A DNA stretch of 43,749 nucleotides, from contig CAKZMQ010000003.1 of the NCBI GenBank assembly GCA_937128795.1, positions 1 to 43,749 on the forward strand. Reading direction: 5' to 3'. Under the pieces are notes generated by a model. It was not told the DNA's origin. It saw nothing but the letters and a program-made list of their open reading frames with translations, and searched no databases. The translations under genes were made by a program, and so were the position numbers. Of the stretch, positions 8,112 to 16,865 are shown in pieces; within the stretch, counting starts at the first letter, position 1, and each line of letters begins with the position of its first letter. The stretch is from an uncultured Solirubrobacterales bacterium. Lineage in GTDB: Bacteria > Actinomycetota > Thermoleophilia > Solirubrobacterales > JACPNS01.

Positions 8112-9302
8112 TTAGCCTTCCGCTGGGGTCGTGGTGGACTCTTCGGCGGCCTCTTCAACGGGCGCAGGCGGCGCGAACGAACCGTCCGCTGCTTCCTTCT
8201 TCAGCGTTCCGCCGTGGGTCAGGCAGGCGCCGTCCAAGATCTCATCCGAGAAATCGACGTTGACCGCGCCCTCTTCGCCGATCATCAGCTCGAGCAGGTT
8301 CGAGACGTTCTTCGCGTACAGCTGGCTGGCGTGCAGCGGCATCGTGGCCGGAAGATTCTTCGGGCCGATCACCTTCACGCCGTTGTGCACAACGGTCTCG
8401 CCAGCCTGAGTGAGCGTGCAGTTTCCACCGGTCTCGGCGGCAAGGTCGATGATCACGGAGCCCGGGGCCATCTGGTTGACGACTTCTTCCGGGATCAACT
8501 CCGGCGCCTTGCGGCCCGGGATCGCGGCGGTCGTGATCACGATGTCCGACTCGATCACCGTCTGGCTCATCAGTTCGGTCTGCAACTTCTTCTGTTCGTC
8601 GGTCAGTTCCTTGGCGTAGCCGCCGGAGGTCTCGGCGTCGTCGGTGCCGAGGTCGATCACGACGAACTTCGCGCCGAGCGATTCGACCTGCTCGGCGACG
8701 GCCGGGCGAACGTCGAATCCAGAAACGATCGCGCCGAGACGACGCGCCGTCGCAATGGCTTGCAGCCCGGCAACGCCCGCACCGATCACGAACAACTTCG
8801 CCGGGCGAACGGTGCCTGCTGCGGTCGTGAGCATCGGCAAGAACTTCGGCGACTCGTCTGCGGCAATCAGTACGGCCTTGTAGCCGCTGACGGTTGCCTG
8901 CGAAGAGAGCGAGTCCATGCTCTGTGCGCGCGTTGTGCGCGGGATCGACTCCATCGCGAATGCGCTGATCTTGCGGGCGGCAAGTGCGCGGGCGGTGTCC
9001 TCGTCGGTCAGCGGGTCGAGGTAGCCGACGAAGATCGACCCCTCTGGCAGCTGCGCGAGTTCCTCGGACGAAGGTTTTTGCACCTTGACGACTGCGTCGG
9101 CACCGGAAACGGTTGCCGCGAAGTCGTTGGCGATGGTGGCCCCGGCGTCTGTGAACTGCGAGTCGGGGTGTCCGGCCGCCGTGCCGGCGCCGCTTTGGAC
9201 GACGACGTCGTTGCCGGAGGAAGCAAGTTTTTTGACAGTCTCAGGAGTCGCTGCGACGCGTGTCTCGCCGCTTACCGACTCCTTTGGAACCGCGATTCTC
9301 AT
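8112..9302 (-). CDS. pntAA: NAD(P) transhydrogenase subunit alpha part 1 (soluble NAD(H)-binding)
   Basis: A 396-residue dI component starting MRIAVPKESVSGETRVAATPETVKKL, which is the alanine dehydrogenase/PNT N-terminal pattern. The Rossmann domain shows LFVIGAGVAGLQAIATARRLGA followed by the acidic FDVRPAV. The mobile loop (GGYAKELTDEQKKLQ), the PGRKAPELI segment and VIIDLAAETGGNCT are characteristic. The last 25 residues are an acidic Pro/Glu-rich tail. It is cytoplasmic, docks on the membrane parts PntAB and PntB, and is the first gene of the three-gene operon. The upstream gap of 328 bases is shared with the divergent subtilase gene. Confidence 0.95.
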   Translation of the reverse strand: MRIAVPKESVSGETRVAATPETVKKLASSGNDVVVQSGAGTAAGHPDSQFTDAGATIANDFAATVSGADAVVKVQKPSSEELAQLPEGSIFVGYLDPLTDEDTARALAARKISAFAMESIPRTTRAQSMDSLSSQATVSGYKAVLIAADESPKFLPMLTTAAGTVRPAKLFVIGAGVAGLQAIATARRLGAIVSGFDVRPAVAEQVESLGAKFVVIDLGTDDAETSGGYAKELTDEQKKLQTELMSQTVIESDIVITTAAIPGRKAPELIPEEVVNQMAPGSVIIDLAAETGGNCTLTQAGETVVHNGVKVIGPKNLPATMPLHASQLYAKNVSNLLELMIGEEGAVNVDFSDEILDGACLTHGGTLKKEAADGSFAPPAPVEEAAEESTTTPAEG

Positions 9303-9630
9303 CGATTACCTCGTCGAATGCGTGGTGGAGGGACTTTCGGTTTGCAGCGCGCAAGCGTAGCCGATAATCACCCCTATCACCGACTGAATCGGTCGGAAAT
9401 AAATGGACGTTTGGCACGGCCCGGCGAAGCGATCCCACGCGCGCCGGTTTCTACATGTAGAGAGGAACGAGAAAAAAAGTTCCTCGCGGGGCTAAAGGTT
9501 TTGCTTCACCTGCCGATGAGCGGAGTAGGTGCGTGCTGAAATCGGCCCCGGCAGCGCGTTTCGTACTGAGATTTTTACGTGCGAGTCGCTGGCATACTGA
9601 CTTAGGCTGGCCAACGGTCCGTGGGAGAGA
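9303..9630. other. Divergent intergenic region between pntAA and subtilase
   Basis: No gene is supported here. The region must hold promoters for both directions. It contains a perfect 10-base palindrome CTACATGTAG at 9451-9460 and, right after it, a hairpin with 7-base arms GAGGAAC/GTTCCTC (9462-9485) around a G/A-rich loop. These could be an operator or a stem in the subtilase leader. No confident -10/-35 pair was picked. Confidence 0.4.
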
Positions 9631-11583
9631 ATGAACGCAGCAGCAACCACTCGTAACGGCATCTCCGCAGCCATTGCTCTGGCGGTGGCCTGCTGTTTTT
9701 TGGGCTTTTTAACTAGCGCTGCGATCGCCGACGGCGTCGATCCCGACCGCTTGATCGCTGTTCAGTTCAAGGGTGGCACCACTGCCAGCGAGCGCATCGC
9801 AACGCGCAAATCGGTCGACGCGACCTACGCGCACTCACTGGCCGCACCGGGGCTGCAACAGGTGGCGATTCCGAAAGGCGACTCCGCGACCGCCGCGGCG
9901 ATTGCGCTGCGCGCCGACCCGAACGTCGAGCTGGCCGCCGCGGACGGTCATTTCACGGCCGACGACGACCTGGTTGCCTATTGGAACGACCCTTTCTTTG
10001 ACCAACAGTGGTCGATTCGCAACTTCGGGCAGGTCTTTCTGACCGAAATCACGCCCGGCGGCCCGATCGAGTACAGCGGTACGCCCGGGGCCGACATCAA
10101 CGCAGCCAACGCTTGGCCGAACGCATTGCCGATCGGCGATCCAGGTGGCGATCCGATCGGCGTGATCGACACGGGAATCGCCGCAGGTCACGAGGACCTC
10201 GCCGACTCGCTGCTGATCAACAGCGAAGAGCGCGACGGCACAGAGGGCGTCGACGACGACTCGAACGGGCTGGTCGACGATGTCAACGGCTGGAACTTCT
10301 ACGACGACAACGACGACCTGCGTGACTTCTACGGCCACGGGACCCACGTGGCGAGCATTGCTTCGGCGACGACCGACAACGCGAAGGGCATTTCGGGCGT
10401 CAGCGCATGGTCGAACGTCCTGCCGCTGAAGGCTGCCGACGACACCGGGTTGTTCTCCTGGGCGGCGATCCGCCAGTCGGTCACCTACGGATTGGCGCGC
10501 GGCGTACGCGTTTTCAACGGCAGCTTCGGCGGGCCCGAGATGGACCAGGCCTTCGACGCGATCATCGCCGCCAACCCCGACGCGCTGTTCATCTTCTCTG
10601 CCGGGAACGGTGGTTCGGACAAGATCGGCGACGACCACGATGATTCCGGCGGTCTGAAGCACCGCTACCCGTGCGACGTCGGCCACGACAACGTCGTCTG
10701 CGTGGCGGCAACGGATTGGAACGACCAGCTCACGAGCTTCAGCGACTACGGCGTCGACTCGGTCGACATCGCCTCACCGGGCGCGCGCATCTATGCCGCC
10801 AAGCCTTGCCAGAACATCTCGTCCGAAGCGGAATGCCCGACGGACGAACCAGAGGAAGCTCGCGTCGGCTACGCGGGAGGGCCCGGTGCGTACCAGTTGC
10901 TCAGCGGCACCTCGATGTCGACGCCGATGGTCGCCGGTGCCGCCTCGCTGCTCTGGGGCAGCTACCCGAGTTTGCACAGCTCACAGATCAAGAACGCGAT
11001 CGTGAACTCCGGCCAACCGTTGAGCGAGTTGACGACCAAAGTCGCCTACGGGTCACGCCTCGATCTCGCCGCCGCGCTGACTGCCGCCAGTGAATTCGAG
11101 ACCGTCGAAGAAGACTGGCCAGTGCCGCCACCCCAGCCGCCGGCACCCGACGAAGGGGATCAGGACGGAGGAACCGGCGGAACGATTGGAACGGTGCCGC
11201 CACCTGCGCTGCCTGCGCCAATCCCGGCCCAGCCAACGACTCCGGCTCCGAAGCCGCTGAGATACCGGGTCTATCGCCCACGCGTCGCACGCATCGGCCG
11301 CTCGAAGCGAATCAAGTTGAAGTTGCGCTGTTCGGCGCGCTGTTCGGCGATGGTGACGGTGCGCCCAGAGGTCTCCAAACTGAAGCAGTTCCGGCGACGC
11401 GTCGGCCGACGCGGTCCGGGTACACGAGCGATCAAGGTGAGAATCCCGACCCGCCGCCTGCGGGCACTGCGAGCGCTTGTGCGCGAGGGCGTCAGGCCTC
11501 GCGTCTACTTCTCGGTCGTTGTCAAGGATGCGAAGGGCGCAGAGGGCATGCCGGTCGTATTCAGCATTCGCCTCAAGCGCTAG
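9631..11583 (+). CDS. Secreted subtilisin-like serine protease (peptidase S8)
   Basis: A 650-residue protein. The N-terminal signal peptide contains AIALAVACCFLGFLTSAAIA. A short prodomain-like segment follows (RLIAVQFKGGT...LRADPNVELAAADG). The S8 catalytic triad is clear: Asp in IGVIDTGIAAGHEDL, His in YGHGTHVASIAS, Ser in LSGTSMSTPMVAGAAS, with the oxyanion Asn in SAGNGGSD. A Pro-rich linker (about 500-545) leads to a basic C-terminal domain of about 100 residues with RCSARCSAMVTV, a Cys-pair motif that resembles tails of exported proteins in this group of bacteria. The expected role is extracellular or cell-surface proteolysis; the substrate is unknown. It is probably monocistronic, with pgsA following 110 bases later. 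Confidence 0.92.
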   Translation: MNAAATTRNGISAAIALAVACCFLGFLTSAAIADGVDPDRLIAVQFKGGTTASERIATRKSVDATYAHSLAAPGLQQVAIPKGDSATAAAIALRADPNVELAAADGHFTADDDLVAYWNDPFFDQQWSIRNFGQVFLTEITPGGPIEYSGTPGADINAANAWPNALPIGDPGGDPIGVIDTGIAAGHEDLADSLLINSEERDGTEGVDDDSNGLVDDVNGWNFYDDNDDLRDFYGHGTHVASIASATTDNAKGISGVSAWSNVLPLKAADDTGLFSWAAIRQSVTYGLARGVRVFNGSFGGPEMDQAFDAIIAANPDALFIFSAGNGGSDKIGDDHDDSGGLKHRYPCDVGHDNVVCVAATDWNDQLTSFSDYGVDSVDIASPGARIYAAKPCQNISSEAECPTDEPEEARVGYAGGPGAYQLLSGTSMSTPMVAGAASLLWGSYPSLHSSQIKNAIVNSGQPLSELTTKVAYGSRLDLAAALTAASEFETVEEDWPVPPPQPPAPDEGDQDGGTGGTIGTVPPPALPAPIPAQPTTPAPKPLRYRVYRPRVARIGRSKRIKLKLRCSARCSAMVTVRPEVSKLKQFRRRVGRRGPGTRAIKVRIPTRRLRALRALVREGVRPRVYFSVVVKDAKGAEGMPVVFSIRLKR

Positions 11584-11620
11584 TTGCTGCATCGGCCGCG
11601 CGAGTGGCTTTGGCCACGCC

Positions 11621-11692
11621 GGTAGCATCGGCGTCACGGGTAGCATCGGCGCGACGGGCAGCATCGACGGCACGGATAGCATCGGCCGAACG
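11621..11692. repeat. Four 18-bp tandem repeats abutting the pgsA start
   Basis: Four consecutive 18-base units (11621-11638, 11639-11656, 11657-11674, 11675-11692) share GGTAGCATCGGCNNNACG with a few substitutions. The last unit ends exactly at the ATG of pgsA (11693). The array is in frame with pgsA and would encode GSIGVT-like hexapeptides, but no start codon lies between the subtilase stop and the array, so it is probably untranslated leader. Confidence 0.85.
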
Positions 11693-12277
11693 ATGCCCGA
11701 GCACCGAACCGACGCGAGCTCCACCGCCGGGCAGTTGAATCTGCCGAACATGCTGACGGTCCTGCGGATCGCGCTCGTCCCGGTCGTGCTTTTCGGACTG
11801 CTGCAAGAGACCGCAAATGGCGACGTGGTCGCCGGCGTCGCCTTCGCCGTGGCCGCGTCGACCGACTGGCTCGACGGCTACTACGCCCGCTCGCGCGGGA
11901 TCATCACCACGTTCGGCAAGGTGATGGACCCGATCGCCGACAAGCTGCTGATCGTCGGCACGTTGGTCACGTTGAGCGCGCTGGATCGGATGAGCTGGTG
12001 GGCGACCGGCCTGGTGCTCGGCCGCGAGTTCGCGGTCACCGGCCTGCGCTACGCCCGCAAAGAGGACGGAGTGATGAGCGCCAGCCAGTACGGCAAGCTG
12101 AAGACGGTGCTGCAGTCGTTCGTTCTGCTGATCGTGATCGTCGCGCAGCCATCCACCGCAGTCGACGTGCTGATCTGGGTGATGGTCGCCGTCACGCTGC
12201 TGACCGGGCTCGACTACTTCGTCCACACCGGGCGGCGAATGGACGAGAAATCCAGAGTCTCCGCTCCCAGCGACTAA
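11693..12277 (+). CDS. pgsA: CDP-diacylglycerol--glycerol-3-phosphate 3-phosphatidyltransferase
   Basis: A 194-residue CDP-alcohol phosphatidyltransferase. The signature D-x2-D-G-x2-A-R-x8-G-x3-D-x3-D is complete: DWLDGYYARSRG then GKVMDPIADK. The N-terminal LNLPNMLTVLRIALVPVVLF and the LGREFAVTGLR block are typical of the PgsA subfamily, which makes phosphatidylglycerol phosphate from CDP-diacylglycerol and glycerol-3-phosphate in the membrane. About five or six hydrophobic segments are present. ATG 11693 is chosen because the open frame further upstream runs inside the subtilase gene and through a tandem repeat. Confidence 0.88.
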   Translation: MPEHRTDASSTAGQLNLPNMLTVLRIALVPVVLFGLLQETANGDVVAGVAFAVAASTDWLDGYYARSRGIITTFGKVMDPIADKLLIVGTLVTLSALDRMSWWATGLVLGREFAVTGLRYARKEDGVMSASQYGKLKTVLQSFVLLIVIVAQPSTAVDVLIWVMVAVTLLTGLDYFVHTGRRMDEKSRVSAPSD

Positions 12278-12312
12278 CCAGCGCTCAGGGCAATCATGCG
12301 CTTGAGTTGCGT

Positions 12313-12384
12313 ACCGCCTTGATCGGCCGCGGACGTACTGCCTCGATCGGCCAGAGGCGCACCGCCTCGATCGGCGCCGCGAGC
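12313..12384. repeat. Three 24-bp tandem repeats
   Basis: Three adjacent 24-base units at 12313-12336, 12337-12360 and 12361-12384 share ACYGCCTYGATCGGC followed by a more variable G/C-rich segment. They lie just after pgsA and 22 bases before the first REP-like palindrome. No coding role is visible. Confidence 0.75.
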
Positions 12385-12405
12385 TCCGCCGAAAAATCAA
12401 CAACG

Positions 12406-12485
12406 CATTCCCAAGCCACATTCCGCCGCATGCCCTGTCCATGCGGCGCGCCTCATGGACAGGGCATGCGGCACTTCGCCCCACC
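12406..12485. repeat. REP-like palindromic element, copy 1 (left of the transposase)
   Basis: An approximately 80-base unit beginning CATTCCCAAGCCAC contains a 48-base near-perfect palindrome at 12425-12472: 19-base arms starting GCCGCATGCCCTGTCCATG around a GGCGCGCC core with one mismatched pair (C opposite T). The single-stranded form would be a long stable hairpin. A second copy lies at 13270-13349, on the other side of the transposase gene. Such flanking palindromes are the hallmark of REP-associated tyrosine transposase loci. Confidence 0.88.
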
Positions 12486-12544
12486 GGAATCGGGCAGCAG
12501 GATTTTGGCATCGGCTGGGGCACTTCGGATCCGGCAGCCGACCC

Positions 12545-13192
12545 TCAGATTGGACGGTATGGGTGTAGGTCGGGATTGACTCCTGCGGTGTTCAGCTTCT
12601 TCCGGACGATCGAGGGTCCGACTCTGTTCATGTGTTCGCGGTAGCCGTCGATTCCGCCGAAGACGCGCAGCGTTCGATCGACGTCCAGCCAACTGCACGC
12701 ACGGTCGCCACAGATCACGCGATGGCTTGAGAACGGATTGTCGAATTGAAGAATCGGATCGTTCAACTCGACGTAGGCGATCATGTTCTTCACATAGTCC
12801 GGATCGGCCTCATCGAGTTGCTTTGCGGCGTAGCGCCCGTCGAACACCGGGCCGCGCCAGCCACGCTCCCTGTTGAAATGGCGACCGTAGCTTGAGAGCA
12901 CCCGAGACATGAGCTGCCTGATTCCGTCGCTGCTGAACTGATGTAGCACCAAGTGCAAGTGGTTGTCGAGCACACAGAATGCGAGCACGGCGACAGACTC
13001 GGTCAATTTGAAATGCGGTCGACGCGACGCGTCCACGGTGGGTTCCGGACTCAAGTGATTGCGAAACCGCGCGAGCAACTCCGATTTCTCGTGCTCCGAG
13101 CCGAACACTTTGATGCGATGAATGCCATGAACAGTCACGTGAAAAGTCGAGTTCGCAGCGTTCAGCGGTTTCAACTGAAATCCAGAGGCCAT
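12545..13192 (-). CDS. REP-associated tyrosine transposase (Y1/HUH family, IS200-like fold)
   Basis: A 215-residue protein. It carries the HUH metal-binding motif in VLDNHLHLVLHQF, preceded by an AVLAFCVLDN strand. The C-terminal helix has a candidate catalytic tyrosine in KNMIAYVELNDP, corresponding to the YIHLNP motif of Y1 transposases. The N-terminal RIKVFGSEHEKSELLARF matches the family layout. These single-strand-specific enzymes cut and join at REP-like hairpins. The gene is flanked by two palindromic repeats, which supports the RAYT subclass. No IS ends beyond the palindromes are visible, so it is probably a domesticated or resident locus. Confidence 0.88.
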   Translation of the reverse strand: MASGFQLKPLNAANSTFHVTVHGIHRIKVFGSEHEKSELLARFRNHLSPEPTVDASRRPHFKLTESVAVLAFCVLDNHLHLVLHQFSSDGIRQLMSRVLSSYGRHFNRERGWRGPVFDGRYAAKQLDEADPDYVKNMIAYVELNDPILQFDNPFSSHRVICGDRACSWLDVDRTLRVFGGIDGYREHMNRVGPSIVRKKLNTAGVNPDLHPYRPI

Positions 13193-13269
13193 TAACTAGT
13201 TAAGGGCCCGAGTCAAGAATGTTTACCCCCCTCCAGCAGAACAAATTTCAACCGCAGTTCGCAGATCCC

Positions 13270-13349
13270 CATTCCCAAGCCACGTTCCGCCGCATGCCCT
13301 GTCCATGAGGCGCGCCGCATGGACAGGGCATGCGGCACTTTGCCCCATC
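13270..13349. repeat. REP-like palindromic element, copy 2 (right of the transposase)
   Basis: This unit has the same outer sequence order as the copy at 12406-12485 (CATTCCCAAGCCAC on the left; GGCACTT, one variable base, then GCCCCA on the right). The 48-base palindromic core (13289-13336) carries the central mismatch as A opposite G, which is exactly the reverse complement of copy 1. The flanks are therefore in direct orientation while the core is flipped. Confidence 0.88.
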
Positions 13350-13435
13350 GCAACTGCTGCGCGGAATTGGGCAACCTGGCTACAAGGGCGGATGAAGCTG
13401 CTGAGCGCGGGTCGAGCCGCTGGCCCGGGGCGCCG

Positions 13436-14509
13436 CTAGCGCGGGTCGAGCCACTCGCGAAGAGTGAGGTGCCGCGCGGGCGAGTCATTGCCCGCGAGCT
13501 CGGCGGCGACTTCGTCGATCAACCCATAGCGTTCGGCAACCACGTTGTGCTGGTGGATCGTCTCCAGATTCTCCTGCCGGGCAAAGACAAACGCCTCGGC
13601 ACCGAGTGATCCGTCGTATTTGGCGACGACGCCGCTGATCATCTCGCGTACGCAATCCTCGACGAAGCGCGGGCGGCGGTGTGCCTTCTCGACCACCTCG
13701 ACCTCGTCAGATCGCTTCATCAATTCGTAGATCTCCGAGCTCATCGAATCCTCGGCGATCTTCAACAGGTCGGCTGCCTCGATCGTTCCGTCCCAATCCT
13801 CGGGACACCCCACGTGCAGGCTCGCGAGCCCGCGCTGGTTGTGGGTGGCCACAGGAACCGCGTCGAAGATCTGCTCAACCTGATCGTCGGTGAAGCCGTG
13901 TTCGGTCAGGCGGGCATGCGATCGCTCGGCGACCAGGTCCTGCGCGCAGGGGCAGGCAGTCATGCCGTGAGCCTGCACGCCCACCAGCTTTCGAGTGCCG
14001 CGTGCAGAGGCGACGGCGGTGCCGAACATCGTGTAGATCTCCTGCGTGCGAACGCCGCTGACCGGCGCCGGCTTGTGTTCGGGATAACGCGCTTCGATGC
14101 GAACCTCGGCGCGAGCACCGCCCTGGCGCTCGCGGATGATCTCGGCGATGTGACCGGCGAGAATCTCGGCGCGGAAGGCCTCCTTCAGAATCACCTCGTC
14201 GATCGCTTCGTTGACGACCTCTTCGAAGCGCGACATGTGCACACCCTTCTGGGCGGCTGCGAGATCCACGAAACAGTCGAGCTTTGCGTGGAAGAGATTG
14301 CCGTCGCCGCCGTCCGAAATCCGCACGATCTTTTCGACGTTGGTGACGCCAACTCGCGAGAGCGTCGCAGTCACGCGCGGGCGCTCACTCTGCACATCGC
14401 GGCGCGGCGCGGTTCGATCGAACGGCTCGCTGGTCTCGGCCTGCGATGCCCCCACAGCAGGCGCGATCGTCTGCGAGGAGTCTGAGGATGAGTTCGGTGG
14501 CGACGTCAT
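13436..14509 (-). CDS. folE2: GTP cyclohydrolase FolE2 / MptA-type (type IB)
   Basis: A 357-residue protein. After a Ser/Pro/Thr-rich N-terminus of about 45 residues, it shows SRVGVTNVEKIVRI, FVDLAAAQKGVHMSRFEEVVNEAI, an ARYPEHKPAPVSGVRTQEIY segment and the metal-site motif HGMTACPCAQDLV. THNQRG and the C-terminal HQHNVVAERYG region follow. This is the COG1469 fold, which makes dihydroneopterin triphosphate (bacterial FolE2) or its cyclic phosphate (archaeal MptA) from GTP as the first step of folate or pterin synthesis. FolE2 is typically metal-flexible and can replace zinc-dependent FolE. The gene stands alone between the transposase locus and rpoD. Confidence 0.88.
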   Translation of the reverse strand: MTSPPNSSSDSSQTIAPAVGASQAETSEPFDRTAPRRDVQSERPRVTATLSRVGVTNVEKIVRISDGGDGNLFHAKLDCFVDLAAAQKGVHMSRFEEVVNEAIDEVILKEAFRAEILAGHIAEIIRERQGGARAEVRIEARYPEHKPAPVSGVRTQEIYTMFGTAVASARGTRKLVGVQAHGMTACPCAQDLVAERSHARLTEHGFTDDQVEQIFDAVPVATHNQRGLASLHVGCPEDWDGTIEAADLLKIAEDSMSSEIYELMKRSDEVEVVEKAHRRPRFVEDCVREMISGVVAKYDGSLGAEAFVFARQENLETIHQHNVVAERYGLIDEVAAELAGNDSPARHLTLREWLDPR

Positions 14510-14824
14510 GTTTGCGACTCTAGCGCCAATTCGCTCTGCGAACTGCCGTCATTCGTCGATGATCAATACGCAGCCCGCGCGCCGAAAGTTGGGATTTGCA
14601 GCAGGTTTCGAAACCCGCTCGGCAAGCGGATATCGGCACGGTTTTGGGCGCGCGATCAGGTGCTAGCTTTGGCCTTTCGGTCTTGCTCGGGCCACTCCGT
14701 CAGGCGACTTGTGCCGAAAGGTTTGGGGGCAGACAACCGATACTTGAAGGATGGCCTTGCGGTTTAAGGCTTGTAGGACTTTGATGTGCGAATGCCTTTG
14801 ACTGACGGGGCGTAATGGGGCGAG
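14510..14824. other. Divergent promoter region of folE2 and rpoD
   Basis: No gene was found in these 315 bases. The two flanking genes are divergent, so both promoters are here. An 8-base inverted repeat, CCTTTCGG (14673-14680) and CCGAAAGG (14714-14721), lies in the probable rpoD leader and could form a stem with a 33-base loop. No confident promoter hexamers were assigned. Confidence 0.35.
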
Positions 14825-15988
14825 ATGGCGGAACCTGCAAAAGACACAGCGGCAGACAAAGTGCCCGCTCCTGCGGTTACCGACGACGCCGTCGAATCGT
14901 CGAACGCCGTTGCTGGAATTGAAGACCTCATCACGGCGGGGCGCGACCGCGGCTACGTGTCGATCGAAGAAATCGAAACGCAGATCGACGCAGCCCTCAC
15001 TCCGGAGCAGATTCAGGAACTGCGCACCGACCTGACCGAACAGGGCATCGACCTCGTCGGCAGCGCCGACGAGGGTCCGACCGAGACCGAGACAGAGTCG
15101 AAGGCCTCGGTTCCCAAGCTCAAGGCTGGCGCGAAGTTCGCGCCGCAGGAAGAGATCGATACCTCGGCAAGCGTCGACTCGCTGCGTCTGTACTTGCGCT
15201 CGATCGGCCGCGTTGAACTGCTCACCGCCGAGCAGGAGGTTGAGTTGGCCAAGCGGATCGAACGCGGCGACGACAGCGCCAAGCAGCACATGGTCGAGGC
15301 GAACCTGCGGCTGGTGGTCTCGATCGCCAAGAACCACGTCGGCCGCGGGCTGACGTTGCTCGACCTGATTCAAGAGGGTTCGCTCGGGCTGATCCGTGCG
15401 GTCGAGAAGTTCGACTATCGCCGCGGATACAAGTTCAGCACCTACGCGACCTGGTGGATCCGCCAGGCGGTCAGCCGCGCCGTCGCCGACAAGGCGCGCA
15501 CGATTCGCATACCTGTGCACATGGTCGAGCGGCTGAACACGATCACCAACATGGAGCGCCAGCTGGTGCAGAAGCTCGGGCGCGAGCCGGAGCCGCACGA
15601 AATCGCCTCCGAACTCAAATGGCCGACCGCCGAGGTGCGCGAGCTGATGCGCTTCAGCCAGCAGCCGGTTTCGCTCGAGAAGTCAGTCGGCGACCAGGAG
15701 GATTCCGAACTGATCGACCTCGTCGAGGACAAAACCGCAGAGTCCCCCGACGAAGCGGCAGCAGAAAGCATTCAACGCGAGACCGTGTGGCGCGCGCTGA
15801 GCATGCTCAGCGAACGCGACCGAAAAGTCATCGAGATGCGTTACGGCCTTGACGGTCGTAAGCCAGCGACGCTCGACGAGGTCGCGACCGAACTGGGCCT
15901 CACGCGCGAACGCGTGCGTCAGATCGAGCACAGCTCTCTGAAGCAGCTCAAGCGCCTGCCCGAGGCGATCGCGCTGCGCAACGGCTAG
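14825..15988 (+). CDS. rpoD: RNA polymerase primary sigma factor (sigma-70, RpoD/SigA)
   Basis: A 387-residue sigma factor. The first 110 residues are acidic and include a sigma-1.1-like part ([23 protein letters not shown]). Region 1.2 begins at [31 protein letters not shown]. Region 2 contains [39 protein letters not shown] and the -10 recognition helix [16 protein letters not shown]. Region 3 begins with [12 protein letters not shown]. Region 4 contains [14 protein letters not shown] and the -35 recognition helix [20 protein letters not shown]. All core regions are intact, so this is the housekeeping sigma factor. It is followed 16 bases later by pdxH. Confidence 0.96.
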   Translation: MAEPAKDTAADKVPAPAVTDDAVESSNAVAGIEDLITAGRDRGYVSIEEIETQIDAALTPEQIQELRTDLTEQGIDLVGSADEGPTETETESKASVPKLKAGAKFAPQEEIDTSASVDSLRLYLRSIGRVELLTAEQEVELAKRIERGDDSAKQHMVEANLRLVVSIAKNHVGRGLTLLDLIQEGSLGLIRAVEKFDYRRGYKFSTYATWWIRQAVSRAVADKARTIRIPVHMVERLNTITNMERQLVQKLGREPEPHEIASELKWPTAEVRELMRFSQQPVSLEKSVGDQEDSELIDLVEDKTAESPDEAAAESIQRETVWRALSMLSERDRKVIEMRYGLDGRKPATLDEVATELGLTRERVRQIEHSSLKQLKRLPEAIALRNG

Positions 15989-16004
15989 TTTCGGACGGAG
16001 CGAG

Positions 16005-16688
16005 ATGACCAGCAGCTCCGACCCAACCCGCAAGCCGATCGCAATGGATGTTTCGCGCGTCTCGCTGCGTTCGCTGACCAGCACCGTGCAGGTAGATCTG
16101 CCGGAGTTTCAGATTCCGCCGGCGGACCCGTTCGAGCTGGCCGCGCAGTGGATTGCTCGGGCGATCGACAGTGGTGCGCGCGAGCCGGGCACGTTCGCGC
16201 TTGCCACCGCAGACAGCGCCGGTCGGCCATCCAGCCGTTTCCTGCTGTTGAAGGGTTTCGACGACACCGGTCTGCTGTTCGTCAGTCAGACGACGAGTCG
16301 CAAAGGCTCGGATCTCGCGTCCAATCCGCACGCCTCGGCCAGCTTCTATTGGCAGGAGCTGCGCCTGCAACTGCACATGTATGGATCGGTCGAGATCATC
16401 CCGGCGGCAGAGTCCGACGCGCTGTTCGCGCCGCGCCCGCTGCCGTCGAAGGCCGTCGCCTCGGTGTCGCGCCAGGGCCAGGACCTGCTCGACGAGAACA
16501 TCTTCAACACCGAGGTCACCAAGCTGATCGCGCAGGGCAATCGGCTCGACCGGCCAGACCGCTGGGTTGGCTACCGCCTGAGGCCCGAGCGCTTCGAGTT
16601 CTGGCACGGTGCGGCCGATCGCATGCATCAGCGCCTGGAGTACACGTTCGAAGAAGAGAACTGGAACTGGCGGCGCGTCCAGCCGTAG
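16005..16688 (+). CDS. pdxH: Pyridoxamine 5'-phosphate oxidase
   Basis: A 227-residue flavoprotein of the usual PdxH length. Visible blocks are FALATADSAGRPSSRFLLLKGFDDTGL, FVSQTTSRKGSDLASNPHASASFYW, LRLQLHMYGSVEI, the PLPSKAVASVSRQGQ segment and the C-terminal RPDRWVGYRLRPERFEFWHG with DRMHQRLEYTF. It oxidises pyridoxamine or pyridoxine 5'-phosphate to pyridoxal 5'-phosphate using FMN and O2. It follows rpoD by only 16 bases and may be partly co-transcribed with it. The first 20-25 residues are a non-conserved extension. Confidence 0.95.
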   Translation: MTSSSDPTRKPIAMDVSRVSLRSLTSTVQVDLPEFQIPPADPFELAAQWIARAIDSGAREPGTFALATADSAGRPSSRFLLLKGFDDTGLLFVSQTTSRKGSDLASNPHASASFYWQELRLQLHMYGSVEIIPAAESDALFAPRPLPSKAVASVSRQGQDLLDENIFNTEVTKLIAQGNRLDRPDRWVGYRLRPERFEFWHGAADRMHQRLEYTFEEENWNWRRVQP

Positions 16689-16752
16689 GACCTCCGGCGC
16701 TCGGTGCCAGCGGCCCGATCGCGCCACCCTCTAGAATCCACGCGTTCCACCT

Positions 16753-16834
16753 GGCGGGATGTCCGAGTGGTTAAAGGAGACAGGCTGTAAACCTGTTGGC
16801 TCTGCCTACGTAGGTTCGAATCCTACTCCCGCCA
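16753..16834 (+). tRNA. tRNA-Tyr (anticodon GTA)
   Basis: The acceptor stem GGCGGGA (16753-16759) pairs with TCCCGCC (16827-16833), followed by discriminator A. The anticodon stem ACAGG/CCTGT encloses the loop CTGTAAA with anticodon GTA at 16787-16789. The T-arm contains GGTTCGAATCC. The extra-long variable arm is as expected for a class II tRNA-Tyr. CCA is not encoded. Confidence 0.96.
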
Positions 16835-16865
16835 CTTTCTCGACCGAATCGTTGCTGCTGGTAGT

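Noticed and set aside
8097..9539. Long rightward open frame opposite pntAA
   Set aside because: It is the antisense shadow of the strongly conserved PntAA coding sequence; its composition (Arg/Asp/His/Gly-rich) is typical of GC-rich shadows.
11621..12384. Possible CRISPR array from the repeated units
   Set aside because: Units are contiguous tandem repeats with no spacers, and no cas genes are present.
11573..12523. Leftward frame spanning pgsA
   Set aside because: Covers pgsA and both tandem arrays on the opposite strand; the repeats create the apparent open frame.
13679..14485. Rightward open frame opposite folE2
   Set aside because: It is a shadow of a conserved gene with no independent protein features.
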